From positions 62,001 through 126,000 of the forward strand of contig NZ_FMXQ01000003.1 in assembly GCF_900104485.1 (NCBI RefSeq): 64,000 nt of DNA, read 5' to 3'. The translations under genes were made by a program, and so were the position numbers. This document shows, in pieces, positions 16,412-24,826 of this stretch. The notes below the pieces were generated by a model. That model was not told the origin of the DNA and ran no database searches. It saw nothing but the letters and a program-made list of their open reading frames with translations. Position 1 is the first letter of the stretch, and every line of letters starts with the position of its first letter. This stretch comes from Bauldia litoralis (GTDB lineage: Bacteria; Pseudomonadota; Alphaproteobacteria; Rhizobiales; Kaistiaceae).

Positions 16412-18157
16412 TCAGATGACGATGAAATCGCCTGAGTCGAGATCGAGACCCGCGTCGAGGCGGGCGAAATGGACCTTGCCGCCGGCCTTGCTCCCGTTGG
16501 CGTCATAGAAGAGATCGCCGTCCTTCCGGGCGTAAAGGATTCGGTCGTCCCGGTCCCGGGCCGAGGAGCCGATATGGAATTCCTCCGCCTCAAGGGCCGC
16601 GCCGACCTTCTTGAAGACCGCATGGTCCAGGACGATCTGGTCGGTGCCGGGCGTGAAGTCCCGGACGCGATCGACGTTGTGCCGCGCATTGAGCTTCGCG
16701 TCGAAAACAAAGGCATCGGCGTCGGCGCCACCCTTGAGAATGTCGTTGCCCTTGCCGCCGCTCAGAGTGTCCTGCCCCTGATCAGCCTTTAGGCGGTCGT
16801 CGCCGCGACCGCCGTTCAGGATGTCGTCGCCGAAGCCGCCGCTCAGCTTGTCTTTTCCGGCGTTGCCATACAGACGGTCGTCGCCCGGTCCACCATAGAC
16901 CCGGTCGCTACCGCCGCCGCCCCGCAGGACGTCGCCAACGTCGCCGGCATGTTTCGCCATGTCGAGGCGAAAGATGTCGCCGTTCAGGCTCACCGCGTAG
17001 AGTGTGCCATTGCCGTCGATGCCGAAGGATGAAATCTGCTCCAGCGGTGCGTCGGGACCCGCGATCTGTCCCGTCCTGTCGGTGACGCCGACCGCCACCC
17101 CGTCCACTACCTTCAGCGACCACACGCGACCGCTGCCGAAATCGGCCAGGAAATAGGTTCCCTCGACCGATGGTTCGCCGCCCCGCACGACATGGCCGCC
17201 GGTGATCGACTGGCCGAGATCGTGGCTGTATTCGAAGATCGGCGGAACGGCGCCTGACGGGACCGTTCCGAGCGTCCCCTCAGCCATGTCCCAGCCATAG
17301 TTGCTGCCGCCAAGGTGGCCGGCGGCCTGGAAATCCACTTCCTCGCGCGCCGCCTGTCCGACGTCGGCGATATAGAGGTCGCCATTCGTGTCGAAGCTGA
17401 TCCGCCACGGGTTGCGGAGGCCATAGGCCCATACCTCCGCCGCGCCGCCACCGCCGGCAAAAGGATTGTCCGCGGGTATCGCGTAGTTGCGGCCCGTATC
17501 GGCCGGAAAGGCGTCTCCGTCCACGTCGATGCGCAGGATCTTGCCGAGAAGGACGTCGGTATTCTGGCCGTTGCCGGCGGGGTCATTGCCGCCCCCACCG
17601 TCGCCGACGGCGATATAGAGGTGACCGTCCTTCGGACCGAAGGCGAGGGCACCGCCATTGTGGTTCGCGAAGGTCGGATGAGGGATCGTCAGGATTGTCC
17701 GGGCGGATGCCGGATCGGCGGTGTCGGGGTTCCCGACGGATCGCTGATATTCGCGGATCTCGATATCGCCAGCGGCGTTGGTGAGGTGGACGTAGAGCCT
17801 GCCATTCATCTGATAGTCGGGGTGAAAGGCGAGGCCGAGCAGGCCCTGCTCGCCGGTGGTCGACAGCTGTCCGTTGGGGATATCGAGGAAAAGCGCGGCC
17901 GCGCCGGTCACGGGGTCGAGGATGTGGATCTGACCCTGATTCTTGCCGACAACGAAGAGTTCGTCCGGCCGGCCGGGCGCCCATCCGGCGAAGACGGCGC
18001 CGTCGAACCCGGTGGCGACCCGTTCAGCGGTGATCAGGCCGGTATCCGCGTCTTTCTGGCCCCCCGCATAGCCGAAGATGAGATCGTTGCCACCCTTGCC
18101 GGAAATCCGGTCGGCCCCGCTCGTCCCCTTCAGCTTGTCCCGTCCGCTTGAGGCCAT
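16412..18157 (-). CDS. PQQ-type sugar dehydrogenase fused to RTX calcium-binding repeats
   Basis: 581 residues. The central six-bladed propeller (about 45-400) matches the soluble glucose/aldose dehydrogenase family: GEQGLLGLAFHPDY, HNGGALAFGPDG-type, AVGDGGGGNDP, WAYGLRNPWRISFD and NYGWD. The C-terminal part (about 405-480) is a run of GGxGxDxLxG nonapeptides that bind calcium and signal type I secretion, then a typical acidic RTX end. A single RTX-like turn (GTSGADRISGKGGNDLIFG) also precedes the propeller. There is no ordinary signal peptide, as expected for type I export. AAGGAG lies 10 nt before the ATG at 18157. No secretion genes are adjacent. Confidence 0.9.
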   Translation of the reverse strand: MASSGRDKLKGTSGADRISGKGGNDLIFGYAGGQKDADTGLITAERVATGFDGAVFAGWAPGRPDELFVVGKNQGQIHILDPVTGAAALFLDIPNGQLSTTGEQGLLGLAFHPDYQMNGRLYVHLTNAAGDIEIREYQRSVGNPDTADPASARTILTIPHPTFANHNGGALAFGPKDGHLYIAVGDGGGGNDPAGNGQNTDVLLGKILRIDVDGDAFPADTGRNYAIPADNPFAGGGGAAEVWAYGLRNPWRISFDTNGDLYIADVGQAAREEVDFQAAGHLGGSNYGWDMAEGTLGTVPSGAVPPIFEYSHDLGQSITGGHVVRGGEPSVEGTYFLADFGSGRVWSLKVVDGVAVGVTDRTGQIAGPDAPLEQISSFGIDGNGTLYAVSLNGDIFRLDMAKHAGDVGDVLRGGGGSDRVYGGPGDDRLYGNAGKDKLSGGFGDDILNGGRGDDRLKADQGQDTLSGGKGNDILKGGADADAFVFDAKLNARHNVDRVRDFTPGTDQIVLDHAVFKKVGAALEAEEFHIGSSARDRDDRILYARKDGDLFYDANGSKAGGKVHFARLDAGLDLDSGDFIVI

Positions 18158-18301
18158 CGCGGGGTCGCTCCTTCGACATTCGTCACCCATGGAGCAACCT
18201 GACAGGTCACGACCGGTTCAAATCGGCAACCCGCAAATCCATGATATGCTTTCCGAAACCTGACGGAACGGTAGCGAACCTTCTGCGGTTTGCTGGCCGC
18301 G

Positions 18302-18322
18302 TGCGAGGTGCATAAACTCGCA
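18302..18322. promoter_or_regulatory. Inverted repeat upstream of the GntR gene, possible autoregulatory operator
   Basis: TGCGAG and CTCGCA separated by 9 bp, 23 bp before the GntR start codon. The position fits a repressor-binding site over the promoter or leader. The arms are seen directly; binding is inferred, and 6-bp arms occur by chance fairly often in GC-rich DNA. Confidence 0.3.
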
Positions 18323-18344
18323 TGTCGGGGGCAGCGAAACGGCG

Positions 18345-19073
18345 ATGACCATGACGCAGAAGAAACCGACGCAGACCGAACGGGTGCGCGCCAGCCTCGC
18401 CGACGAGATCGTGCGCGGCAGCCTCGGTCCCGGCGTGCCGCTCGACGAGGCGTCGATCGCCCGGCGATTCCAGGTGTCGCGCACGCCGGTTCGCGAGGCG
18501 ATCCGGCAGCTCGAGGCGATCGGCTTCGCCGAGGCCCGGCCCCATCGCGGCGCGGTGGTGCCTCGCTTCACCCCGGAAAAGCTCAACGAAATGTTCACCG
18601 TCATGGCGGAGATGGAAGCGCTGTGTGCGCGCTACGCCGCCCGCCACATCACCCCGGCCGAACGGCTGGCGCTCGAAGCCCTTCACGAAACCTGCCGCGA
18701 GGCGGCGAAGCGAGGGGATGCGGTGGAATACTACGCCCAGAATATTCTTTTCCACGACGCCATCTACCATGCCGGCCACAACGCCTTCCTGGCCGAGATG
18801 ACGCTGTCAGTGCGCAATCGCGTTGCCCCGTTCCGCAAGCTGCAGTTCGAGCGGACTGGCCGTCTGCCGGAATCGCTCGCCGAGCATGAGCGGATCGTCG
18901 AGGCGATCGTCCGCGGCGACGAGGAAGGCGCCGCCGCCCTGATGCGCGACCACATGCGCCTCGTCCGTGAATCCGTCGGCAGCGTCGCACCGACGCTCGG
19001 CGAAGCGACGGCTGGCCTCTTGCCGGAGGAGATGGAGCGGGTTCAGGCGTCGGCGGTCGCGGCGCCGCGGTAG
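18345..19073 (+). CDS. GntR-family regulator with FCD domain
   Basis: 242 residues. The winged helix is at about 12-75 (LADEIVRGSLGPGVPLDEASIARRF..SRTPVREAIRQLEA). The FCD ligand domain is at about 85-215, with the metal/ligand residues in FHDAIYHAGHN and HERIVEAIVRGDEEGAAALMRDH. It faces the ABC importer operon, whose last gene overlaps its 3' end by 31 bp. The natural target is that operon, and the 12-bp palindrome at 22406-22417 is a candidate site. Confidence 0.93.
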   Translation: MTMTQKKPTQTERVRASLADEIVRGSLGPGVPLDEASIARRFQVSRTPVREAIRQLEAIGFAEARPHRGAVVPRFTPEKLNEMFTVMAEMEALCARYAARHITPAERLALEALHETCREAAKRGDAVEYYAQNILFHDAIYHAGHNAFLAEMTLSVRNRVAPFRKLQFERTGRLPESLAEHERIVEAIVRGDEEGAAALMRDHMRLVRESVGSVAPTLGEATAGLLPEEMERVQASAVAAPR

Positions 19074-19468
19074 CTTCGCCAACCGCCAAACCCGGAGATG
19101 TCCCGGGCGCCGTCGACGGCGACGGCCTCCACCAGAAAGCCCTTTTCCCGGTCCCCGCCGGACAGAACGACCGTGCCGATCGTCAGGGGGGCGGGCACGA
19201 GCGACACGAACGCGCCAAACGCCGCCGCGGCGAGAGACCAGACCTCGACATCGATCGCCCGGCCGTTCTTCTCGCCGACGCGCAAGAGTCCCGGTTTCGG
19301 CGGCTCGGCGTCCGGCAGATCGTAGAGGCGATAGAGCGGCCCGGTCTTGTCGGCGCGGACAAGCTCTGCTCCGAGCGCCAGAAGCTGGTGGTTGAGCGGC
19401 ATCCCGGTCAGGTGAGCGCCGACGACGACGAGCCGGATGGCGTCGGGAATACCGGTGGGGGAGAGCAT
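19043..19468 (-). CDS. Stand-alone allophanate hydrolase C-terminal domain protein
   Basis: 141 residues matching only the C-terminal domain of AtzF/allophanate hydrolase: VVVGAHLTGMPLNHQLLALGA, YRLYDLP, PPKPGLLRVGE, EVWSLAAAAFGAFV, PLTIGTVVL, and ending RDISGFGGWRSY. The amidase domain is absent and no frameshifted remnant is seen upstream, so this is a true single-domain gene. In the full enzyme this domain acts on N-carboxy-type intermediates of urea or cyanuric-acid breakdown. It is the last gene of the ABC importer operon, 69 bp after the binding protein, and overlaps the convergent GntR gene by 31 bp. Confidence 0.85.
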   Translation of the reverse strand: MLSPTGIPDAIRLVVVGAHLTGMPLNHQLLALGAELVRADKTGPLYRLYDLPDAEPPKPGLLRVGEKNGRAIDVEVWSLAAAAFGAFVSLVPAPLTIGTVVLSGGDREKGFLVEAVAVDGARDISGFGGWRSYRGAATADA

Positions 19469-19537
19469 GGGGGAACCTCTGATGCGACAGTCAGGCTGGC
19501 GGGGGCCACCGGCGGCGGCCCCCGATTTCGCGTTGGG

Positions 19538-20605
19538 CTAGAGGCCCTTCACCGCTTCCATGTCGAGCCCCTCCCACGCCTCGATCACCACCTCGTCGGT
19601 CAACAATTCGGAGAGATCGACCGGGCCGGCGAGGGCTTTCTGTTCGCCTTCACCCTCCTGGAGGAATGTCATGTAGACGTCCCATGCCTCCGGGAGGAAG
19701 GTCCCGTGCTGGGTCACGCTGTCCGGCGCGGTATAGTAGGTCTGAACGAGTTCCCAGAACTCCTTCGCGACGGGATTGTCGCCAAGCGAGGCGGCGGCAT
19801 ACTTGGTCTTGAGCAGCGCGAAGGTCTCGTCCGGATTGGCCATGCCCCATGCCCAGCCCTTGAGCGTGGCGCGAACGAACTTGACCAGGAGTTCCGGCTT
19901 CTCGGCAAAGGTCTCCGCCGTGACCGACAGGGCGTCGCCGGGGAAGGCCGCGACCGCCTCGGGGGTGATCGACCGGATCGGAATGCCCTGAGCGGGGATC
20001 AGCAGGATGTCGCGCTTCGCGCCCGAATAGGCCTGGATGCGATCTTCGTTCAGGGAGCGCACCGTCGTCGGATCTCCCTCGCCGGCGATCACCAGCCTGA
20101 CGTCCGCGCCTTCCTTCAGGCCGGAGGAAATGATCGAGGCCCGGGTCATCGGCACCTCGCCCCCGGCGAGATCGGAAACGCCGATCGTCTTCCCCTTCAT
20201 CTCGGCCATCGACATGATCTCGCTGTCGGCCGGCACGACGATATCGAACGTGTCGGGATAGTAGACCTGCATGATCGCCTTCAGCGGGAAGCCGCGCTGG
20301 GTTGCCTGCATCGCCGCCGCCGACGAGAAGACCCCCCATTCGACATTGCCCGACGCAAGCTGGCGGGCCGCGTCCGACGACCCCTTGGAATAGTTCAGGG
20401 TCACGTCGAGGCCTTCCTCGGCATAGAAGCCCTTCTCCTGCGCGATGAAGATCGGGAAGACCTGGGCGGTCGGTCCGCCCTGGGCAGTCACGCCGTCGAA
20501 TTTCACGAGGTCTTCGGCAAGAACCGGCGCTGCGATGCAGGCCAGCATGACCGCTCCGAGAGCGGCCCCGAGCGATGGTTTCCTGTGGCGGGTTTCTATG
20601 AACAT
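19538..20605 (-). CDS. ABC transporter substrate-binding protein (NMT1/THI5-like)
   Basis: 355 residues with a signal peptide (about 1-30, cut after PVLA). The fold signature is clear: FPIFIAQEKGFYAEEGLDVTL, LASGNVEWGVFSSA, and SMAEMKGKTIGVSDLAGGE. This type binds nitrogen- or sulfur-containing organics (pyrimidines, sulfonates, hydantoin-like compounds); the ligand cannot be read from sequence. I choose the ATG at 20605 because GGAG lies 9 nt upstream; an ATG at 20620 is the alternative. The linked allophanate-type domain favours a urea-related ligand. Confidence 0.88.
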   Translation of the reverse strand: MFIETRHRKPSLGAALGAVMLACIAAPVLAEDLVKFDGVTAQGGPTAQVFPIFIAQEKGFYAEEGLDVTLNYSKGSSDAARQLASGNVEWGVFSSAAAMQATQRGFPLKAIMQVYYPDTFDIVVPADSEIMSMAEMKGKTIGVSDLAGGEVPMTRASIISSGLKEGADVRLVIAGEGDPTTVRSLNEDRIQAYSGAKRDILLIPAQGIPIRSITPEAVAAFPGDALSVTAETFAEKPELLVKFVRATLKGWAWGMANPDETFALLKTKYAAASLGDNPVAKEFWELVQTYYTAPDSVTQHGTFLPEAWDVYMTFLQEGEGEQKALAGPVDLSELLTDEVVIEAWEGLDMEAVKGL

Positions 20606-20732
20606 CACATTGGGCTCCATTTTGTTTGGGTGTTCCGTGTGTTCCTTCTCGGCTCGCGCTCAATGTCGAGCCGGAGCGTCCCCCGGGCATTTTCTTTCTC
20701 GGCCGGCATTTGATGAACGGCCGTTGCGCACG

Positions 20733-21587
20733 TCAGACCTGCTTCCAGAAGATGATCTTCGCTTCGGCCCATTCGATGAGCTGGTAGACGATCACGGTGA
20801 ACAGCGAGAGCAGGATGATCAGTGCGAAAACCCCGGCGATATCGAGCTGGAAATTCATCGCGTAGATCAGGTAGCCGATGCCGGCGGAGGCGCCGACGAA
20901 TTCACCGACGATCACGCCGAGCACCGCCAGCGTCCAGCAGAGCTTGACCCCGGTCATCATGATCGGCAGCGCGTTGGGCAGCAGGAGATAGCGGAAGGTT
21001 TGCCAGCGGCCGCAGGTCAGCGAGCGCATGAGCTTCACCGCGTTCGGATCGACCGAGGACAGCCCGGTCAGCGTGTTGAGGAACATCGGGAAGAAGCTCA
21101 TCACCACCGCGATCGCGATCTTGGACGGCTCGTCGAAGCCGAACCAGGTGATGAAGATCGGCGCGAGCACGATCTTGGGCGGCGCCTGAAGGGCGACGAG
21201 GTAGGGATAGATCGTGGCGCGGACGGAATCGAACATCGCCACCGCCACGCCGAAGACGACGCCGCTGGCCAGCCCAAGCCCGAAACCCCACAGGATTTCC
21301 GAAATCGTCACCCAGGCATTGGCGAGGAAATAGTCGGCACTCATCACCCGCCCGGCGGCGAAGAAGGTATCCACCGGCGAGGGGATGATCAGTGCATGGA
21401 CCCACTCGAATGCGGTGGCGGCATACCAGACCGGGAGGACGAAGACACCGAACCCGGCCGCCAGCAGGCGGTTTGTGATACGCTTGCGGAGCGCGCGCGA
21501 TTTTTCCTGCGCCAGGTGCTTCTCGATCGACGTCTGGTGCTGGACTGTTTCGATCGCCGGATGAACGACGCTTGCATCAATCGTCAT
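20733..21587 (-). CDS. ABC transporter permease (SsuC/TauC type)
   Basis: 284 residues, about six transmembrane helices. The EAA loop that contacts the ATPase is visible around LMRSLTCGRWQTFRYLLLPNALP. GAAGGAG precedes the ATG at 21587; the open frame upstream of it lies in the ATPase gene. It is the second gene of the importer operon. The 127 bp before the binding-protein gene probably contain only its leader. Confidence 0.9.
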   Translation of the reverse strand: MTIDASVVHPAIETVQHQTSIEKHLAQEKSRALRKRITNRLLAAGFGVFVLPVWYAATAFEWVHALIIPSPVDTFFAAGRVMSADYFLANAWVTISEILWGFGLGLASGVVFGVAVAMFDSVRATIYPYLVALQAPPKIVLAPIFITWFGFDEPSKIAIAVVMSFFPMFLNTLTGLSSVDPNAVKLMRSLTCGRWQTFRYLLLPNALPIMMTGVKLCWTLAVLGVIVGEFVGASAGIGYLIYAMNFQLDIAGVFALIILLSLFTVIVYQLIEWAEAKIIFWKQV

Positions 21588-21624
21588 CGATTGCTCCTTC
21601 CGCCCCGGGTCGCGCCCCGGCCGT

Positions 21625-22389
21625 TCAATGGTCGATGCCCAGCATCCCGCGAATCTCGAAAACCAGTTCCGAGTAGCGGGGGTCACGCATCATCTGGGCG
21701 GATCGCGGCCGTGGCAGATCGACGTCGATTGTGCCGGCCAGACGTCCCGGGCGTGGCGTCATGACGAAGACGCGATCGGACAGGAACACCGACTCACCGA
21801 TATTGTGGGTGACGAAGACCACCGTCTTGCCGGTCTTCTCCCAGATCCTCAGCAACTCGAGATTCATCGTCTCCCGCGTGAATTCGTCGAGGGCGCCGAA
21901 CGGCTCGTCCATCAGCAGCACCCGCGGTCCGTGGGCGAGCAGGCGGGCAAGCGCCACGCGCTGGCGCATGCCACCGGACAATTCGCTCGGATAACGGTCG
22001 CCGAATCCGTTCAGGCCGACGAGATCGAGCAGCTCTTCGCATTTCTGCGCCTGCTCCTTGGCGTCGAGCCCAAGCACGATCCCTGGCAGCCGGACATTCT
22101 GGCGGACGGTGCGCCACGGAAACAGGACCGACGTCTGGAACATCATGCCGATGTCGGTGCGCGGCCGGTCAAGGTCCTCGCCATCCAGCGCGACGTCGCC
22201 TTCGGAACGCTCCTCGAGTCCGCCGAGGATGCTCAGCAGGGTGGATTTTCCGCATCCGCTCGGACCGACCAGCGAGATGAACTCGCCCTCCTCGATGGCA
22301 AAGGAGACGTCGGCCAGCGCAACGAGCGGGCCTGTCGCCGTGCCGTACACCTTCGTGAGGTGGTTTCCCTCGATCAGTGCGTCGGTCAT
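21625..22389 (-). CDS. ABC transporter ATP-binding protein (SsuB/TauB type)
   Basis: 254 residues. Walker A GPSGCGKST, Q-loop MMFQTSVLFPWRTV, signature LSGGMRQRVALARL and Walker B LLMDEPFGALD are all intact. It energises the permease and binding protein encoded just downstream. As first gene of the operon it follows a 190-bp non-coding stretch that contains a perfect 12-bp palindrome. Confidence 0.94.
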   Translation of the reverse strand: MTDALIEGNHLTKVYGTATGPLVALADVSFAIEEGEFISLVGPSGCGKSTLLSILGGLEERSEGDVALDGEDLDRPRTDIGMMFQTSVLFPWRTVRQNVRLPGIVLGLDAKEQAQKCEELLDLVGLNGFGDRYPSELSGGMRQRVALARLLAHGPRVLLMDEPFGALDEFTRETMNLELLRIWEKTGKTVVFVTHNIGESVFLSDRVFVMTPRPGRLAGTIDVDLPRPRSAQMMRDPRYSELVFEIRGMLGIDH

Positions 22390-22405
22390 CTGGCTGCCCC
22401 ATCAC

Positions 22406-22417
22406 ATTGCATGCAAT
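22406..22417. promoter_or_regulatory. Palindrome ATTGCATGCAAT, probable GntR/FCD operator
   Basis: A perfect 12-bp palindrome located 17 bp upstream of the ATPase start codon. FCD-type GntR proteins commonly bind short palindromes of the form TTGnATnCAA. The GntR gene at 18345 is the obvious candidate regulator of this importer operon. The palindrome is observed; the assignment is inferred. Confidence 0.5.
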
Positions 22418-22580
22418 TTGGTACGCAAAGGGCGTGCCAGTGTGATAGCCGTTGATTCAACAGGGCGTTTTCCAGATGGCTGCCGGAGCGCACGCACGCG
22501 ACGGCGGCACATGCCAATCCGTTGGGCGCGGTTCTTACCGTGCCTATGACATGTTCATCGACAGGGGAACGGGGCCGGAC

Positions 22581-24110
22581 TCAGGCGGCGGCGGCGAGGA
22601 TGTCGCCGATTGCCCGGTAGCTCAGCGCTTCGGCAAGGTGGATGCGGCCGACCGAGTCGCATGCGTCGAGGTCGGCGATGGTGCGGGCGACCTTGAGCAC
22701 CCGGTGATAGCCGCGCGCCGACAGTTGCATCGCTTCCGCCGCGTTCTTGAGGAGGGTCATTGCCGGCGCGTCGAGGGCAACGATCTTTTCGATCACCGCC
22801 GGCGAACATTGGCCGTTGCAGACCGCATCAAGCCCGAGCCCGGCGAAGCGTTCGCGCTGGATGGCGCGGGCCGCTTCGACTCGCGCGGCCACGGCGGCGG
22901 AGGGCTCGGCCGGCGCCGGCAGGATCAGGTCGGTGGCGGTCACGGCCGGCACCTCGATGCGGATGTCGATCCGGTCGAGCAGCGGGCCGGACAGCCGCGC
23001 CTGATAGTCGGCGACGCAACGCGGGCCGCGCCGGCAGGTATGGCCCGGCTCGCCGGCCATGCCGCAGCGGCAGGGATTCATCGCGCCGACCAACTGGAAG
23101 CGGGACGGATAGGTGATGCGGTAGTTGGCCCGGGCGATCATCGTCTCGCCGCTCTCCAGCGGCTGGCGGAGTGAATCGAGCACCTGCGGCGTGAATTCCG
23201 GCATCTCGTCGAGAAAGAGCACGCCGTGATGGGCCAGCGAAGCTTCGCCAGGCTTCGGCCGGATGCCGCCACCGACCATCGCCGCCATCGAGGCGGAGTG
23301 GTGCGGGGCGCGGAACGGCCGGCGCGCGGTCAGCTTGCCGTTTTCCAGCGTGCCGGCGATCGAGGCGATCATCGACACTTCAAGCAGTTCCGCCGGCGAC
23401 AGCGGCGGCAGGATAGACGGCAACCGGCTCGACAGCATCGACTTGCCGGCGCCGGGCGGTCCGACCATCAGCATGTGATGACCGCCGGCCGCCACCACCT
23501 CCAGCGCCCGCTTGGCCGATTCCTGCCCCTTGATGTCGGCGAGGTCGGGCAACGCATCCGGTGGCGCGGCCATCGCCGCCTCCGGGCGGGACAGAACCTG
23601 CGTCCCACGAAAGTGGTTGGCGATGGCGATCAGGCTGCGCGGCGCGAGGATCGCCATGTCGCGGCTCGCCCAGGCCGCTTCCGAGCCGCAGGGCGACGGG
23701 CAGATCAGGCCGCGCCCCATCGCGTTGGCGGCGATCGCCGCCGGCAGTACGCCGGCCACCGCCGAGACGGTGCCATCGAGCGACAATTCGCCGAGCGCGA
23801 CGAAATCGACGAGCTGGTCGCCGGGCAACGCCCCGATCGCGGCCATCAGCGCCAGCGTGATCGGAAGGTCGTAGTGGCTGCCCTCCTTGGGCAGGTCGGC
23901 CGGCGCGAGGTTGATGGTGATGCGCTTCGGCGGCAGCGCCAGTCCGGTGGCATGGAGTGCCGCCCAGATCCGGTCGCGGCTCTCGGCAACCGCCTTGTCC
24001 GGCAGCCCGACGATGGCGAAATACGGCCCGCCCGGCGCGATCTGCACCTGGACGTCGACGGGAACCGCCTCGATCCCCTGAAACGCGACCGTCGTGACGT
24101 GGGAAACCAT
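22581..24110 (-). CDS. YifB/ComM family Mg-chelatase-like AAA ATPase
   Basis: 509 residues, full length. The Lon-like N-terminal domain has GLPDKAVAESRDR and ITINLAPADLPKEGS. The AAA module has Walker A GPPGAGKS (217-224), FRAPHHSAS and HHGVLFLDEMPEF, then a zinc-like CRCGMAGEPGHTCRRGPRC segment. ComM-type helicases promote branch migration during natural transformation in other bacteria. GGAGG lies upstream of the ATG. It stands as a single gene between the importer operon and the cytochrome. Confidence 0.94.
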   Translation of the reverse strand: MVSHVTTVAFQGIEAVPVDVQVQIAPGGPYFAIVGLPDKAVAESRDRIWAALHATGLALPPKRITINLAPADLPKEGSHYDLPITLALMAAIGALPGDQLVDFVALGELSLDGTVSAVAGVLPAAIAANAMGRGLICPSPCGSEAAWASRDMAILAPRSLIAIANHFRGTQVLSRPEAAMAAPPDALPDLADIKGQESAKRALEVVAAGGHHMLMVGPPGAGKSMLSSRLPSILPPLSPAELLEVSMIASIAGTLENGKLTARRPFRAPHHSASMAAMVGGGIRPKPGEASLAHHGVLFLDEMPEFTPQVLDSLRQPLESGETMIARANYRITYPSRFQLVGAMNPCRCGMAGEPGHTCRRGPRCVADYQARLSGPLLDRIDIRIEVPAVTATDLILPAPAEPSAAVAARVEAARAIQRERFAGLGLDAVCNGQCSPAVIEKIVALDAPAMTLLKNAAEAMQLSARGYHRVLKVARTIADLDACDSVGRIHLAEALSYRAIGDILAAAA

Positions 24111-24207
24111 CTGTCGCCCGCCCTCCGTTCACCCGAAGAGTAGCGCAACTCAGGCGCGCCGACAAGAACATTAAGAGAACAGACTGTTCCCGTTGTTCCC
24201 GTTGTTC

Positions 24208-24711
24208 CTATTGCGCCGGCACGACCATCCGCCGGATCAGCCCGTCACGCTGGACGAACTGGTGCCAGAGCGCAGCCGCGACATGGGCGACGATCAGGGC
24301 AATAAAAGCCGGTTGTCCGAGTTCGTGGAGGTCGCCTGTCGGCAGCCCGAAATACCACGCGAGAATGCCGGTCACCGGCATGAAGACGAGCAGGGCGTAG
24401 AACAGGAAGTGCACGACCTGAGCCGCCGTCGCCTGGAGCCGGTTGGTTTCGACCGGTGACGGCGCGCCGACTGCCAGCCGCAGGACGATTCGGATGACAA
24501 CCAGGCCGAGGACTGCGAGGCCGAGCCAGACATGGCTCGATTCCCAGGTCCGGGCCCAGACGGAAAGCTGCGCCGAACCGGGCTGTATCCGCGGCGGATG
24601 ATCGCTGAAGAACAGCTGCCAGGCGACCAGAGCGGCGATCGACCAGTGCAGGACGATCTGGGCCAGCGAATAGGACGCCGGCCGGGGGCGGGTTGGGGCG
24701 GATTGCGCCAT
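24208..24711 (-). CDS. Cytochrome b561 family protein
   Basis: 167 residues, four transmembrane helices. Haem-ligand histidines are visible in helix 1 (IVLHWSIAAL), in helix 2 (SSHVWLG), in VVHFLFYALL and in VAHVAAALWHQFVQRDGLIRRM. Members carry electrons across the inner membrane from the quinone pool to oxidants such as superoxide or to partner enzymes. It is a single gene; no partner enzyme is adjacent. Confidence 0.9.
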   Translation of the reverse strand: MAQSAPTRPRPASYSLAQIVLHWSIAALVAWQLFFSDHPPRIQPGSAQLSVWARTWESSHVWLGLAVLGLVVIRIVLRLAVGAPSPVETNRLQATAAQVVHFLFYALLVFMPVTGILAWYFGLPTGDLHELGQPAFIALIVAHVAAALWHQFVQRDGLIRRMVVPAQ

Positions 24712-24826
24712 GATCTTGTTCCTTGCGACACGTCGCGGCCCCCGTGGCCGCGTCGATGCCGTCCCTTGTAGGCGGGCGCTGTCGCAGGACTTTCTCTGGC
24801 GTGTATCAGTTTGTATCGAGCGGGAT

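Noticed and set aside
16399-16428. Further TGATCC box near the convergent vanX-like/sugar-dehydrogenase ends
   Set aside because: Eighteen bases downstream is TGAAAT, not a TA-type -10, and there is no plus-strand gene start after it.
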